NCBI GenBank assembly: GCA_006226595.1
Contig: SBGP01000029.1
Coordinates: 1 to 64,000 of the forward strand
Origin: Deltaproteobacteria bacterium
GTDB lineage: Bacteria > Myxococcota_A > UBA796 > GCA-2862545
Direction of reading: 5' to 3'
Length of the DNA: 64,000 bases
How positions within the stretch are numbered: the first letter of the stretch is position 1; each line of letters opens with the position of its first letter. A model generated the notes under the pieces. It did no database searches. It was not told the origin of the DNA and was given only the letters and a program-made list of their open reading frames with translations. The translations under genes were made by a program, and so were the position numbers. Below are positions 45,201-52,798 of this stretch, in pieces.

Positions 45201-45282
45201 CTGCGGCTGCCGGACGGGATCGGGATCCCTCTGGTGGTGGGCCCCGGCGATCGTCGCGTTTGCGCGGCGTCGCCGGCGCTGA
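39268..45282 (+). CDS. Giant TSP3/MopE repeat surface protein 1, MYXO-CTERM
   Basis: The 2,004-residue protein has a signal peptide (to about residue 20, ASA). An N-terminal domain (about 21-330) begins with an AAYLYWGGDH-type strand, and a DUF11-like domain follows (about 337-465, IRYTIYLENTGNETATVDVTDPIP). About 20 thrombospondin type 3-like repeats come next (about 468-1498, each near 46 residues with DTDGDGFGDPGY and DNCPSVSNADQ), then MopE-like repeats (about 1500-1965, GDCDD and DDDCDG). It ends in a MYXO-CTERM-like tail: CGC, a Trp-rich hydrophobic stretch and five Arg. The Asp-rich loops should bind many calcium ions. It is likely exported and anchored or processed by a myxosortase not seen here. 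GGAGAGG precedes the ATG. Confidence 0.93.
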   Translation: MTVRFLVASTLLALSSVASATEPMTQRGAWEGNVDFFMTGAAIAVDSSDSGTNADEVADPATFDVQASDLSSGATLTAAYLYWGGDHKNTDCASLPTYTIDTVDYDSDTITLTTPGGTETALTADVSYCQTGASSYDIWVHRKDVTSLISSMTGTYSITDYIGPTPNNGSIDNASAALLLVYEDSVLPPRRVVWYDGNIELINNSETITLGGFDVDSTPDATLTWYVLEGDVHTTGTSEYVEVDGRPGNTNGPILLSDGDVNSDPYEVMNGTINTTSPTQSDLAGVDIDQFDISAGLDARDTSIDVTYAAGGEKWWLTVNVVSVKLYEPFLGEKSEKTWVLWDDADGDGEPTAGDTIRYTIYLENTGNETATVDVTDPIPAQAASWTLIDDGGAGQDRSRAALLDLRNVVIPAGSSETIVFDVVLDDVPDETLMSNTASWSAPDEGGDPGDVTATDVVIRLDTDADSWYDNDDNCPEIPNADQADGDGNGVGDACEAPEICDGFDNDGNGQVDEGFADTDGDGTKDCVDTCTDSDDDGFGDPGFTANTCPDDNCPSVANADQADDDGDGVGDVCDTCTDSDGDGFGDPGYPANTCGDDNCPTIANADQDDTDGDGTGDACDTELCDGLDNDGNGNVDEGFTDTDGDGTKDCVDTCVDTDDDGYGNPGYGNTCANDNCPTVANADQANADGDAFGDACDTCTDTDNDGFGDPGYAANTCDEDNCPSISNASQSDSDGDGAGDACDSEECDGQDNDGDGRIDETFADADSDGTKDCVDTCTDVDGDGYGDPGYAANTCAEDNCPSTYNPPQGDADGDGRGDVCDTCTDTDGDGYGNPGYAANTCPADNCPTTSNPLQTDTDGDGDGDVCDDCVDTDGDGFGDPGYGNTCADDNCPSVSNPAQLDGDGDGLGNVCDTCTDSDDDGFGDPGYAANTCPEDNCPSVANADQANADGDSSGDACDTCTDTDTDGFGDPGYAANTCPEDNCPDDVNPFQQDADADGLGDVCDSCTDTDDDGYGNPGYAANTCADDNCPSVANPGQEDSDGDGSGDVCDGEDCDGADNDGDGRVDEFFPNADGDDDADCVDTCTDTDGDGFGDPGYPNNTCAEDNCPTVSNPGQDDADGDGLGDACDTCTDVDSDGIGDDSYPANTCGDDNCPNVANANQLDADTDGLGDVCDTCTDTDDDGFGDLGYPANTCAADNCPETANPGQEDADTDGLGDVCDTCTDGDGDGFGDPAFAATNTCPDDNCPTTANPGQEDVDADGVGDVCDTCTDTDDDGFGNPGYAANTCADDNCPDAANPAQADADSDGLGDVCDTCTDTDGDGVGDPGFPASTCGEDNCPSVVNAGQEDADNDGLGDVCDTCTDTDVDGFGDPGFALNTCPEDNCPTVSNAAQADADTDGLGDACDTCTDTDGDGFGDPGFLANTCTEDNCPDVVNAGQEDADADGAGDVCDTCTDTDGDGFGNPGYGNTTCTDDNCPSVSNADQADTDTDGLGDVCDSEDCDGIDNDGNGNVDEGFPDTDLDGIADCQDVEECDGLDNDGNGSVDEGYDVDTDGIADCFDVEECDGVDNDGDGLVDDEDPDLDTSTGTTWYADADGDGYGNNADRLRACEQPDGYVPGPGDCDDNYAERHPGAAEICDGIDNDCDLRVDEDTECSDDDGDGFTELGGDCDDADPDVSPAASDVCNEVDDDCDGTTDEASRCTDDDGDGSCEGVDLDFDGVLDCVDGSTPGDCNDGDDTVSSELAELPGNGVDDNCDGVVDDAASDEDGDGYLAEGGDCATGDSDSYPGAPEFADGFDNDCDGTIDEGTTVTDDDGDGSCEGADLDGDGVDECSDGSVPGDCVDSDASVGATIAEIADNAIDDDCDGLIDENGDWFDADGDGYSPAEGDCDDTNVDIYPGAEEALNGVDDDCDGFADENLTDDDGDGWTVADGDCDDGNGWVNPGLDEICDDGIDNNCDGGIDDVCEEVVTPPVDDGTCGCRTGSGSLWWWAPAIVAFARRRRR
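40670..43762 (+). repeat. TSP3-like tandem repeat array of giant protein 1
   Basis: About 138-bp in-frame direct repeats, 20 of them marked by a D-N-C-P codon run, encode calcium-type Asp loops. Some units are broken by inserts with an E/D-C-D-G-x-D-N-D-G pattern. Units differ in detail, so the array is old, not a fresh expansion. Assembly of such tracts from short reads can collapse units. Confidence 0.9.
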
Positions 45283-45398
45283 GCCATTTTCGGGCGGGGC
45301 CTGTCCAAAACGTGTAAGATGCGCCGGAACGCGTGTCCGGTGCCTGCTTTCCTTCTGTGGGTACCGGTGGCTCGAGCCCTCACATCAGGGAAGCCTGC

Positions 45399-48300
45399 AT
45401 GTCCAGCTGGACCCCCCACCTCAAGAACGCCGCGCTCATCGCGGTCTCCCTCGCTGCCATGGGAGCCGCCCCCACGGCCTCCGCGCAGTCCTGTTCCGAA
45501 GATGCCGTCGCTTCCTGCGGCGAGATCTGGAACTTCCGCACCGGAACCGGCGGAAGCCTCGACAGCACGACGTGCGGCGGCGGCTACACCGGCAACGAGC
45601 TGATCTGGGAGTTCACTCCCCCGGCCGGGCAGGACGTCGTCCTCTGGGCTGAGATGATCAACTTCACGGGTCCGAGCCGGAACACGATGATGGCCGTCAT
45701 CGAGGATGCGTGCAGCTCGACCGCGGCATGCGTCGAGTTCGACACCGGCTCGTCGACCGGCGAGGACCTGTCGCTGTACTTCACCGCGGACGGCGGCACG
45801 TACTACATCCTCATGGATGGCGACGACCCGAGCCGCACCATCGGCTCGGACTACTTCCAGTTCGGCTGTCCGACCGAGGGCTGTGACATCGGTGGCGCGA
45901 CCCCCGACGTCATCACCTGCTCCACGGACATCGCGGGAACGACGGCCACCGGCACCACGGACGTGCTGGACTTCTACTACTGCGGCGATCCCTACCCGCG
46001 CCTGAACCAGGACAAGCCCGAGAAGGTCTACCAGTTCACGCCGCAGGCGACGGGCTCGGTCACGTTCACGCTCTCCGCGCTCTCCGCGGACCACGACCTG
46101 TACGTGCTCCTCAACTCCTGCGAGCAGGAGGGCTGCATCGCGAGCTCCGTGGTCGCGCGCACGGGCACCGACTCGGTGACCTTCGACGCGGTCGCGGGCA
46201 ACACCTACTACATCGTCGTCGAGACCTACTCCGGCATCACCGGTACCTTCAACCTCTCGTTCGAAGACAACACCGGCGGCTGTAACGAGGACTGCAACGA
46301 CGGCGTCGACAACGACTTCGACGGCGACATCGACTGCGACGACACCGACTGCGCCGGCGAGCCGGAGTGCGAGAACGCCGAGCTCTGCAATGGCGTCGAC
46401 GACGACAGCGACACCTTCGTCGACGAGGGCTACCCCGACGATGACGGCGACGGCACCAAGAACTGCGTCGACACCGAGACCTGCGACGGTGTGAACAACG
46501 ACCTCGACGGCCTGGTCGACGAGGGCTTCACCGACACCGACGGCGACGGCATCAAGGACTGCGTCGATACCTGCGTCGACACCGACGGCGACGGCTACGG
46601 CAACCCCGGCTACGGCAACACCTGCGCCAACGACAACTGCCCGACGGTGAGCAACCCCGGCCAGGCGGACGCGGACGGCGACGGCATCGGTGATGCCTGT
46701 GACACCTGCACCGACACCGATGGCGACGGCTACGGCAACCCGGGCTACGCGGCGAACACCTGCGCCACCGACAACTGCCCGAGCGTGTCGAACCCGACCC
46801 AGGCGAACGCCGATGGCGACGGCCTCGGTGATGCGTGCGACACCTGCACCGACACCGACGGCGACGGCTACGGCAACCCCGGCTACGCGGCGAACACCTG
46901 TGCCGAGGACAACTGCCCGACCATCTCGAACTCGAGCCAGGCCGACGCGGACTCCGATGGCCTCGGCAACGTCTGTGACGACTGCACCGACACCGACGGC
47001 GACGGCTACGGCAACCCCGGCTACACCGCCAACACCTGCACCAACGACAACTGCCCGACGGTGAGCAACCCGAGCCAGACCGACACCGACGGTGACGGCT
47101 TCGGCGACGTGTGCGACATCGAGACCTGTGACGGCGTCGACAACAACGGCAACGGCCAGGTCGACGAGGGCTTCGCCGATACCGATGGCGACGGCATCAA
47201 GGACTGTGTCGACACCTGCACCGACACCGACGGCGATGGCTACGGCAACGCGGGCTACGGCAACACCACCTGTGCCAACGACAACTGCCCGACGGTGAGC
47301 AACCCGAGCCAGGCCAACGCCGATGGCGACGCCCTGGGCGATGCGTGCGACACCTGCACCGACACCGACGGCGATGGCTACGGCAACCCCGGCTACCCCG
47401 AGAACACCTGCCCCGACGACAACTGCCCCAGCGTGTCCAACGCCTCGCAGGCCGACACCGACACCGATGGTATCGGCGATGCCTGTGACACCGAAGAGTG
47501 CGACGGTCGCGACAACAACGGCAACGGGCAGATCGACGAGGGCTACCCCGACACCGATGGCGACGGCACCAAGGACTGTGTCGACACGTGTACCGACACG
47601 GACGCGGACGGCTTCGGCAACCCCGGGTACACCGCCAACGTCTGCGCGAACGACAACTGCCCGAACACCTACAACCCGCTCCAGGGCAACGCCGATGGTG
47701 ACTCGCTCGGTGACGCGTGCGACACCTGTACCGACACCGACGGCGACGGCTACGGCAACCCCGGCTACGCGGCGAACACCTGCCCGTCCGACAACTGCCC
47801 GACGACGAGCAACCCGACCCAGACGGACACCGACTCGGACGGCACGGGCGACGCCTGTGACGACTGCGTCGACACCGATGGCGACGGCTACGGCAACCCG
47901 GGCTACGGCAACACCTGCGCCGACGACAACTGCCCGGTGACCAGCAACCCGGCCCAGGGCGACGTCGATGGCGACGGCACCGGTGACGTGTGCGACACCT
48001 GCACCGACACCGACGGCGACGGCTACGGCAACCCGGGCTACGCGGCGAACACCTGCCCCGACGACAACTGCCCGTCGGTGAGCAACGCCGATCAGGCCAA
48101 CGCCGATGGCGACGGCGCCGGCGACGTGTGCGACAACTGCACCGACACCGATGCGGACGGCTACGGCAACCCGGGCTACGCGGCCAACACCTGCCCCGAC
48201 GACAACTGCCCGACCATCAGCAACCCGTTCCAGCAGGACGCCGACTCCGACGGCACCGGCGACGTGTGCGACACCTGCACCGACACCGATGGCGACACCT

Positions 48301-51272
48301 TCGGCAACCCCGGCTACGGCAACACCACCTGCACCGACGACAACTGCCCGAGCATCGCCAACCCCGGCCAGGAAGACGGCGACGGCGACGGCCAGGGCGA
48401 CGTCTGTGACGGCGAGGACTGCGACGGCGTCGACAACGACGGCGACGGCGGCGTGGACGAGTTCTTCCCCAACGCCGACGGCGACGAGTTCGCGGACTGC
48501 GTCGACACCTGCACCGACACCGACGGGGACGGCTTCGGCGACCCGGGCTACGCGGGCAACACCTGCGCGCAGGACAACTGCCCGGGCGTGAGCAACCCCG
48601 GTCAGGAAGACGCGGACGGTGACGGCATCGGCGATGCCTGTGACACCTGTACCGACGTCGACAACGACGGCATCGGCGACGACAGCTACCCGGCGAACAC
48701 CTGCGGCGACGACAACTGCCTCACGGTGGCCAACGCCAACCAGCTCGACACCGACACCGACGGTATCGGCGACGTCTGTGACACCTGCACCGACACCGAC
48801 GGCGACGGCTTCGGCGACGCGGGCTACCCGGCGAACACCTGTGCGCAGGACAACTGCGTGGACGTGTCCAACCCGGGCCAGGACGACGAGGACGGCGACG
48901 GTCTCGGCGACGTGTGCGACACCTGCACCGACTCCGACGGCGACGGCTTCGGCGACACGGCGTTCTCCGCCAGCAACAGCTGCCCGGACGACAACTGCGA
49001 CGCCATCGCCAACCCGGGTCAGGAAGACGCGGACGCCGATGGCATCGGCAACGTCTGTGACGACTGCACCGACACCGACGACGACGGCTTCGGCAACCCG
49101 GGCTACCCGGCCAACACCTGTGTCGAGGACAACTGCCCGGTCGACTCGAACCCGGGCCAGGCCGACACCGACAGCGACGGCCTCGGCGACGTCTGCGACA
49201 CCTGCACCGACAGCGATGGCGACGGCGTGGGCGACCCGGGCTTCCCGACCAACACCTGTGGCGAGGACAACTGCCCGAGCATCGTCAACGCCGGCCAGGA
49301 AGACGCGGATGGCGACGGCACTGGCGACGTCTGTGACACCTGCACCGACGGCGACGGCGACGGCTTCGGCGACCCCGGCTACGCGCTGAACACCTGCCCC
49401 GAGGACAACTGCCCGGCCATCAGCAATGCTGGTCAGGAGGACGCGGACAGCGACGGTCTCGGCGACGTGTGCGACACCTGCACCGACACCGACACCGACG
49501 GCTTCGGAGACCCGGGCTACCTGGCGAACACCTGTACGCCGGACAACTGCCCGAGCATCAGCAACGCCGGTCAGGAGGACGCCGACAGCGACGGCCTCGG
49601 CGATGTCTGCGACGAGTGCACCGACACCGACGCCGACGGCTACGGCAACCCCGGCTACGGCAACACGAGCTGCACCGACGACAACTGCCCGTCCGTGTAC
49701 AACGCCGACCAGGCCGACAACGACGCGGACGGCCTCGGCAACGTCTGCGACAGCGAGTCCTGCGACGGCATCGACAACGACGGCGACAGCCGCGTGGACG
49801 AGACCTTCCCGGACACCGACGGTGACACCATCGCGGACTGCATGGACACCGAGGAGTGTGACGAGCTCGACAACGACGGCGACGGCAACGTCGACGAAGG
49901 CTTCGACGTCGACGGCGATGGCATCGCCGACTGCGTCGACACCGAGGAGTGCGACGGCGTCGACAACGACGGCGACGGCCTCGTCGACGACGACGACCCG
50001 TCCGTGGATGCGACCACCGGCAGCCTCTGGTTCGAGGACGCCGATGGCGACGGCTACGGTGATGTCGGCAGCAGCGTCTACGCCTGCGAGCAGCCCGATG
50101 GCTACGTGGCGAACTCCGAGGACTGCGACGACGTGCATGCGACGCGCAACCCCGGTGGCGCCGAGACCTGTGACGGCGTCGACAACGACTGCGACTACTA
50201 CGTCGACGAGGGTACCGAGTGCTCCGACGACGACGGCGACGGCCTGACCGAGCTCGGCGGCGACTGCGACGACACCGACGCGGCGGTTCGCCCAGGTGCG
50301 GTCGAGACCGCCAATGGCACCGACGACGACTGCGACACCATCACCGACGAAGAGACCGCGCTCACCGACGACGACAACGACGGTTACTGCGAGGGCTTTG
50401 ACCTGAACGCCGACGGCACCCCCGAGTGCTCGGACGGCTCGACGGTCGGTGACTGCAGCGACGGCGATCCGAACGTGAACCCGGCCGAGGGCGAGTTCGT
50501 CGGCAACGGCATCGACGACAACTGTGATGGCGTGGTCGACGACGACGTCGCCGACAACGACGGCGACGGCTACACCACCGGCGGCGGCGACTGTGACGAC
50601 ACCTCGTACACCACCCGTCCGGGCGGCAACGAGCTCCCGAACGACGTGGACGACGACTGTGACGGCGTGGTCGACGAGGGCACCCTGGTCACCGACGACG
50701 ACGGCGACGGCTTCTGCGAGGGCGTCGACATCGACCGCGACGGCACCCCGGACTGCACCGACGGCTCGACCCCCGGCGACTGCAACGACACCAGCACCGC
50801 TCAGGACCCGAGCGAGACCGAGGTCGCGAACGGCGCCGACGACGACTGTGACGGCCTTGTCGACGAGGGCAGCGACGTCTTCGACGACGACGGCGACGGC
50901 TTCTCCGAGACCGCGGGCGACTGCGACGACAGCAACCCGAACATCTACCCGGGTGCGGAGGAGATCCAGAACGGTCTCGACGACGACTGTGACGGTCGTG
51001 CCGACGAGAACAGCGAGGACCTCGACCGCGACGGCTACACCTCGGCGGACGGCGACTGCGACGACGAGAACGGCTGGGTCAACCCGGGTCTGGACGAGAT
51101 CTGCGACGACGGCATCGACAACGACTGCGATGACGAGGTCGACGAGGGCTGCGACACCGATGTGGTGGTGCCCGACGACGGCAAGTGTGGCTGTCAGTCC
51201 ACCACGCCGCTGACCGGCATCTGGCCGCTCGTCGGCCTGCTCGCCCTGCTCCGGCGTCGCCGCGCGGCCTAG
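45399..51272 (+). CDS. Giant TSP3/MopE repeat surface protein 2, MYXO-CTERM
   Basis: A 1,957-residue tandem paralogue of the preceding protein in its last 1,600 residues. The N-terminus is unrelated: a signal peptide (to about 31, ASA), two strand-rich PPC-like (pre-peptidase C-terminal) domains (about 33-165 and 170-300; TYYIVVETYSG is typical), then DCNDGVDNDFDGDIDC. The array has 21 TSP3-like units (about 390-1450), of which three have DNCL, DNCV or DNCD. MopE-like repeats follow, and a tail of CGCQ, a hydrophobic stretch and RRRR. I use the ATG at 45399, from which the signal peptide is well formed; 22 residues upstream in frame are not needed. The gap to the first gene is 116 bp. Confidence 0.93.
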   Translation: MSSWTPHLKNAALIAVSLAAMGAAPTASAQSCSEDAVASCGEIWNFRTGTGGSLDSTTCGGGYTGNELIWEFTPPAGQDVVLWAEMINFTGPSRNTMMAVIEDACSSTAACVEFDTGSSTGEDLSLYFTADGGTYYILMDGDDPSRTIGSDYFQFGCPTEGCDIGGATPDVITCSTDIAGTTATGTTDVLDFYYCGDPYPRLNQDKPEKVYQFTPQATGSVTFTLSALSADHDLYVLLNSCEQEGCIASSVVARTGTDSVTFDAVAGNTYYIVVETYSGITGTFNLSFEDNTGGCNEDCNDGVDNDFDGDIDCDDTDCAGEPECENAELCNGVDDDSDTFVDEGYPDDDGDGTKNCVDTETCDGVNNDLDGLVDEGFTDTDGDGIKDCVDTCVDTDGDGYGNPGYGNTCANDNCPTVSNPGQADADGDGIGDACDTCTDTDGDGYGNPGYAANTCATDNCPSVSNPTQANADGDGLGDACDTCTDTDGDGYGNPGYAANTCAEDNCPTISNSSQADADSDGLGNVCDDCTDTDGDGYGNPGYTANTCTNDNCPTVSNPSQTDTDGDGFGDVCDIETCDGVDNNGNGQVDEGFADTDGDGIKDCVDTCTDTDGDGYGNAGYGNTTCANDNCPTVSNPSQANADGDALGDACDTCTDTDGDGYGNPGYPENTCPDDNCPSVSNASQADTDTDGIGDACDTEECDGRDNNGNGQIDEGYPDTDGDGTKDCVDTCTDTDADGFGNPGYTANVCANDNCPNTYNPLQGNADGDSLGDACDTCTDTDGDGYGNPGYAANTCPSDNCPTTSNPTQTDTDSDGTGDACDDCVDTDGDGYGNPGYGNTCADDNCPVTSNPAQGDVDGDGTGDVCDTCTDTDGDGYGNPGYAANTCPDDNCPSVSNADQANADGDGAGDVCDNCTDTDADGYGNPGYAANTCPDDNCPTISNPFQQDADSDGTGDVCDTCTDTDGDTFGNPGYGNTTCTDDNCPSIANPGQEDGDGDGQGDVCDGEDCDGVDNDGDGGVDEFFPNADGDEFADCVDTCTDTDGDGFGDPGYAGNTCAQDNCPGVSNPGQEDADGDGIGDACDTCTDVDNDGIGDDSYPANTCGDDNCLTVANANQLDTDTDGIGDVCDTCTDTDGDGFGDAGYPANTCAQDNCVDVSNPGQDDEDGDGLGDVCDTCTDSDGDGFGDTAFSASNSCPDDNCDAIANPGQEDADADGIGNVCDDCTDTDDDGFGNPGYPANTCVEDNCPVDSNPGQADTDSDGLGDVCDTCTDSDGDGVGDPGFPTNTCGEDNCPSIVNAGQEDADGDGTGDVCDTCTDGDGDGFGDPGYALNTCPEDNCPAISNAGQEDADSDGLGDVCDTCTDTDTDGFGDPGYLANTCTPDNCPSISNAGQEDADSDGLGDVCDECTDTDADGYGNPGYGNTSCTDDNCPSVYNADQADNDADGLGNVCDSESCDGIDNDGDSRVDETFPDTDGDTIADCMDTEECDELDNDGDGNVDEGFDVDGDGIADCVDTEECDGVDNDGDGLVDDDDPSVDATTGSLWFEDADGDGYGDVGSSVYACEQPDGYVANSEDCDDVHATRNPGGAETCDGVDNDCDYYVDEGTECSDDDGDGLTELGGDCDDTDAAVRPGAVETANGTDDDCDTITDEETALTDDDNDGYCEGFDLNADGTPECSDGSTVGDCSDGDPNVNPAEGEFVGNGIDDNCDGVVDDDVADNDGDGYTTGGGDCDDTSYTTRPGGNELPNDVDDDCDGVVDEGTLVTDDDGDGFCEGVDIDRDGTPDCTDGSTPGDCNDTSTAQDPSETEVANGADDDCDGLVDEGSDVFDDDGDGFSETAGDCDDSNPNIYPGAEEIQNGLDDDCDGRADENSEDLDRDGYTSADGDCDDENGWVNPGLDEICDDGIDNDCDDEVDEGCDTDVVVPDDGKCGCQSTTPLTGIWPLVGLLALLRRRRAA
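46561..49757 (+). repeat. TSP3-like tandem repeat array of giant protein 2
   Basis: Twenty-one in-frame direct repeats of about 138 bp, related to those at 40670-43762 and in the same order of variant units. Long direct repeats of this kind, twice in 9 kb, could recombine to delete or fuse the two genes. Confidence 0.9.
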
Positions 51273-51293
51273 CCCGCACAAGGCGCTTGCCGA

Positions 51294-51335
51294 AGAGGCG
51301 GTGGTGTCGTGAGACACCACCGCTTCTGTCGTTTT
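51294..51335 (+). terminator. Strong intrinsic terminator after the giant genes
   Basis: A 15-bp stem (11 perfect pairs GCGGTGGTGTC/GACACCACCGC, extended by AGAG/TTCT with one G-U) with a GTGA loop, followed by a T-rich stretch ending GTTTT. It sits 21 bp after the stop of the second giant gene and should end its transcript. It is one of the few clear terminators in this compact window. Confidence 0.85.
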
Positions 51336-51394
51336 GGGCCAGGACGTGGCGGTTCGCGCCCGTTGCCGGTACCCTCTCGCTCGGGAGGTGGAGG

Positions 51395-52798
51395 TTGGCC
51401 CGACCGAATCGCCGCGAACTCTTGCTGGGGGGCGCAGCCGTGCTCGTGACCGGCTGTCAGACCGGGGCCGTGCTCGGCGACGACGAGACGGGATTTCCCG
51501 ACACCGGGGAGCCCGGGCCGGTCGTCCCCGAGCTCGCGTTCTCAGCCGACGACCTGGAGCAGGACGACACCCGCTTTCCGCTGGCGGTGCAGGCGGGCGC
51601 GATGCGTCCGAACTCGGTGTTGCTCACGACCTGGACCCCGCAGACCGGCCAGGTGCTCCTCCGTGTGTGGCAGCCCCTCGACGACGGGGTCGTCGCGCTG
51701 TGGGCGGAGCAGCTCCTCGAGCCCGACGCCGACGGCTTCCTGCGTGTGGACGTCACCGGGCTCGCGGCCGGCGAGTGGTATCAGTACGCGTTCATGCCGG
51801 TCGACAGCGACGGCGCGCCCGTGTCGCGCAGCCTCGTCGGTCGGGTGCGCACCGCCCTGGACGAGGACGCGCTCGAGCCGCTGACGGTGGCCCTCTCCGC
51901 GTGCAACGGCGCGAGCAACCGGCCGTGGCCGGCGCTGCTTGCCACCGCCGAGCTCGACGCAGACCTGTTCTGCCACCTCGGAGACATGGCGTACAACGAC
52001 GGGGCCCAGACGCTGGCCGAGTACCGCGAGAGCTGGCGCGACTACCTCTCCGGCGAGGGCTTTCGGCAGGCCTACGCCCGATGCGGGCTGTACGCCGTGT
52101 GGGACGACCACGAGTTCGACAACGACTGGAACCCCGAGACCCTGGACGCCGCGCAGATCGATGCCGCCAAGCAGGCCTACTTCGAGCACGTGGCGGCCGA
52201 GCGGGCATCGGATGGCACGGTGTGGCGCAGCTATCGCTGGGGGCGCACCGCCGAGTTCTTCCTCCTCGACTGCCGCAGCGAGCGCAAGCCGTCCACGCGG
52301 ACCTCGGACGAGGCCGAGTACGTGAGCCACGCGCAGCTACAGTGGCTCCTCGAAGCACTCGAGGCGAGCCCCTGCCACTTCAAGGTGATCCTCAACAGCG
52401 TGCCGATCACGGACATGCCGCTGATCTGGGACGCGGCTGCCTATGACCGCTGGGAGGGCTACCGGGCGCAGCGCGACGCGCTCGTCGAGGCCCTGGAGCA
52501 GGTCGACAATGTGTGGTTCTTCTCGGGCGACTTCCACGTGTGCTTCGTGTCCACGCTCGCCCGCTCCCCGTCGACCAAGGCGGGCGCCATCCACGAGATC
52601 GCGGTGACCGGCGGCCACAACAACGTTCTCGGGGACTCGCTCACCATCGGTAGCGACCAGTTCGCCTACGCGACGAGCCGAGCGCGGGCGGTGACGGTGC
52701 GCTTCGATCCCGAGGCAGACGAGGTCGAGGTGAGCTTCGTCGACCCCGCGGACGGGTCTGTCGACTGGGCCCAGACCCTGTCCTACTCGAACCGATAG
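51395..52798 (+). CDS. phoD: PhoD-type phosphatase/phosphodiesterase, Tat lipoprotein
   Basis: The 467-residue product is a calcium/iron-type alkaline phosphatase D-like enzyme. The N-terminus has a twin-arginine signal (NRRELLLGG) ending in a lipobox (VTGC, Cys21), so it is likely exported folded and lipidated. The catalytic domain shows CHLGDMAYND, VWDDHEFDNDWN, a VILNSVPIT strand and FFSGDFHVCF, which carry metal ligands. The family releases phosphate from phosphomono- or diesters such as teichoic acids. I use TTG at 51395, six bases after a GGAGG; the longer frame upstream crosses the terminator. It ends 16 bp inside the convergent VWA gene. Confidence 0.87.
   Translation: MARPNRRELLLGGAAVLVTGCQTGAVLGDDETGFPDTGEPGPVVPELAFSADDLEQDDTRFPLAVQAGAMRPNSVLLTTWTPQTGQVLLRVWQPLDDGVVALWAEQLLEPDADGFLRVDVTGLAAGEWYQYAFMPVDSDGAPVSRSLVGRVRTALDEDALEPLTVALSACNGASNRPWPALLATAELDADLFCHLGDMAYNDGAQTLAEYRESWRDYLSGEGFRQAYARCGLYAVWDDHEFDNDWNPETLDAAQIDAAKQAYFEHVAAERASDGTVWRSYRWGRTAEFFLLDCRSERKPSTRTSDEAEYVSHAQLQWLLEALEASPCHFKVILNSVPITDMPLIWDAAAYDRWEGYRAQRDALVEALEQVDNVWFFSGDFHVCFVSTLARSPSTKAGAIHEIAVTGGHNNVLGDSLTIGSDQFAYATSRARAVTVRFDPEADEVEVSFVDPADGSVDWAQTLSYSNR

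Noticed and set aside
44958-51320. A 2,120-codon open frame antisense to the second giant gene
   Set aside because: It encodes a monotonous Val/Ala/Gly repeat that is exactly the reverse complement of Asp/Gly/Thr codons in the TSP3 array. It is open because the GC-rich codons of the sense repeats contain no reverse stop. No ribosome site or domain supports it.
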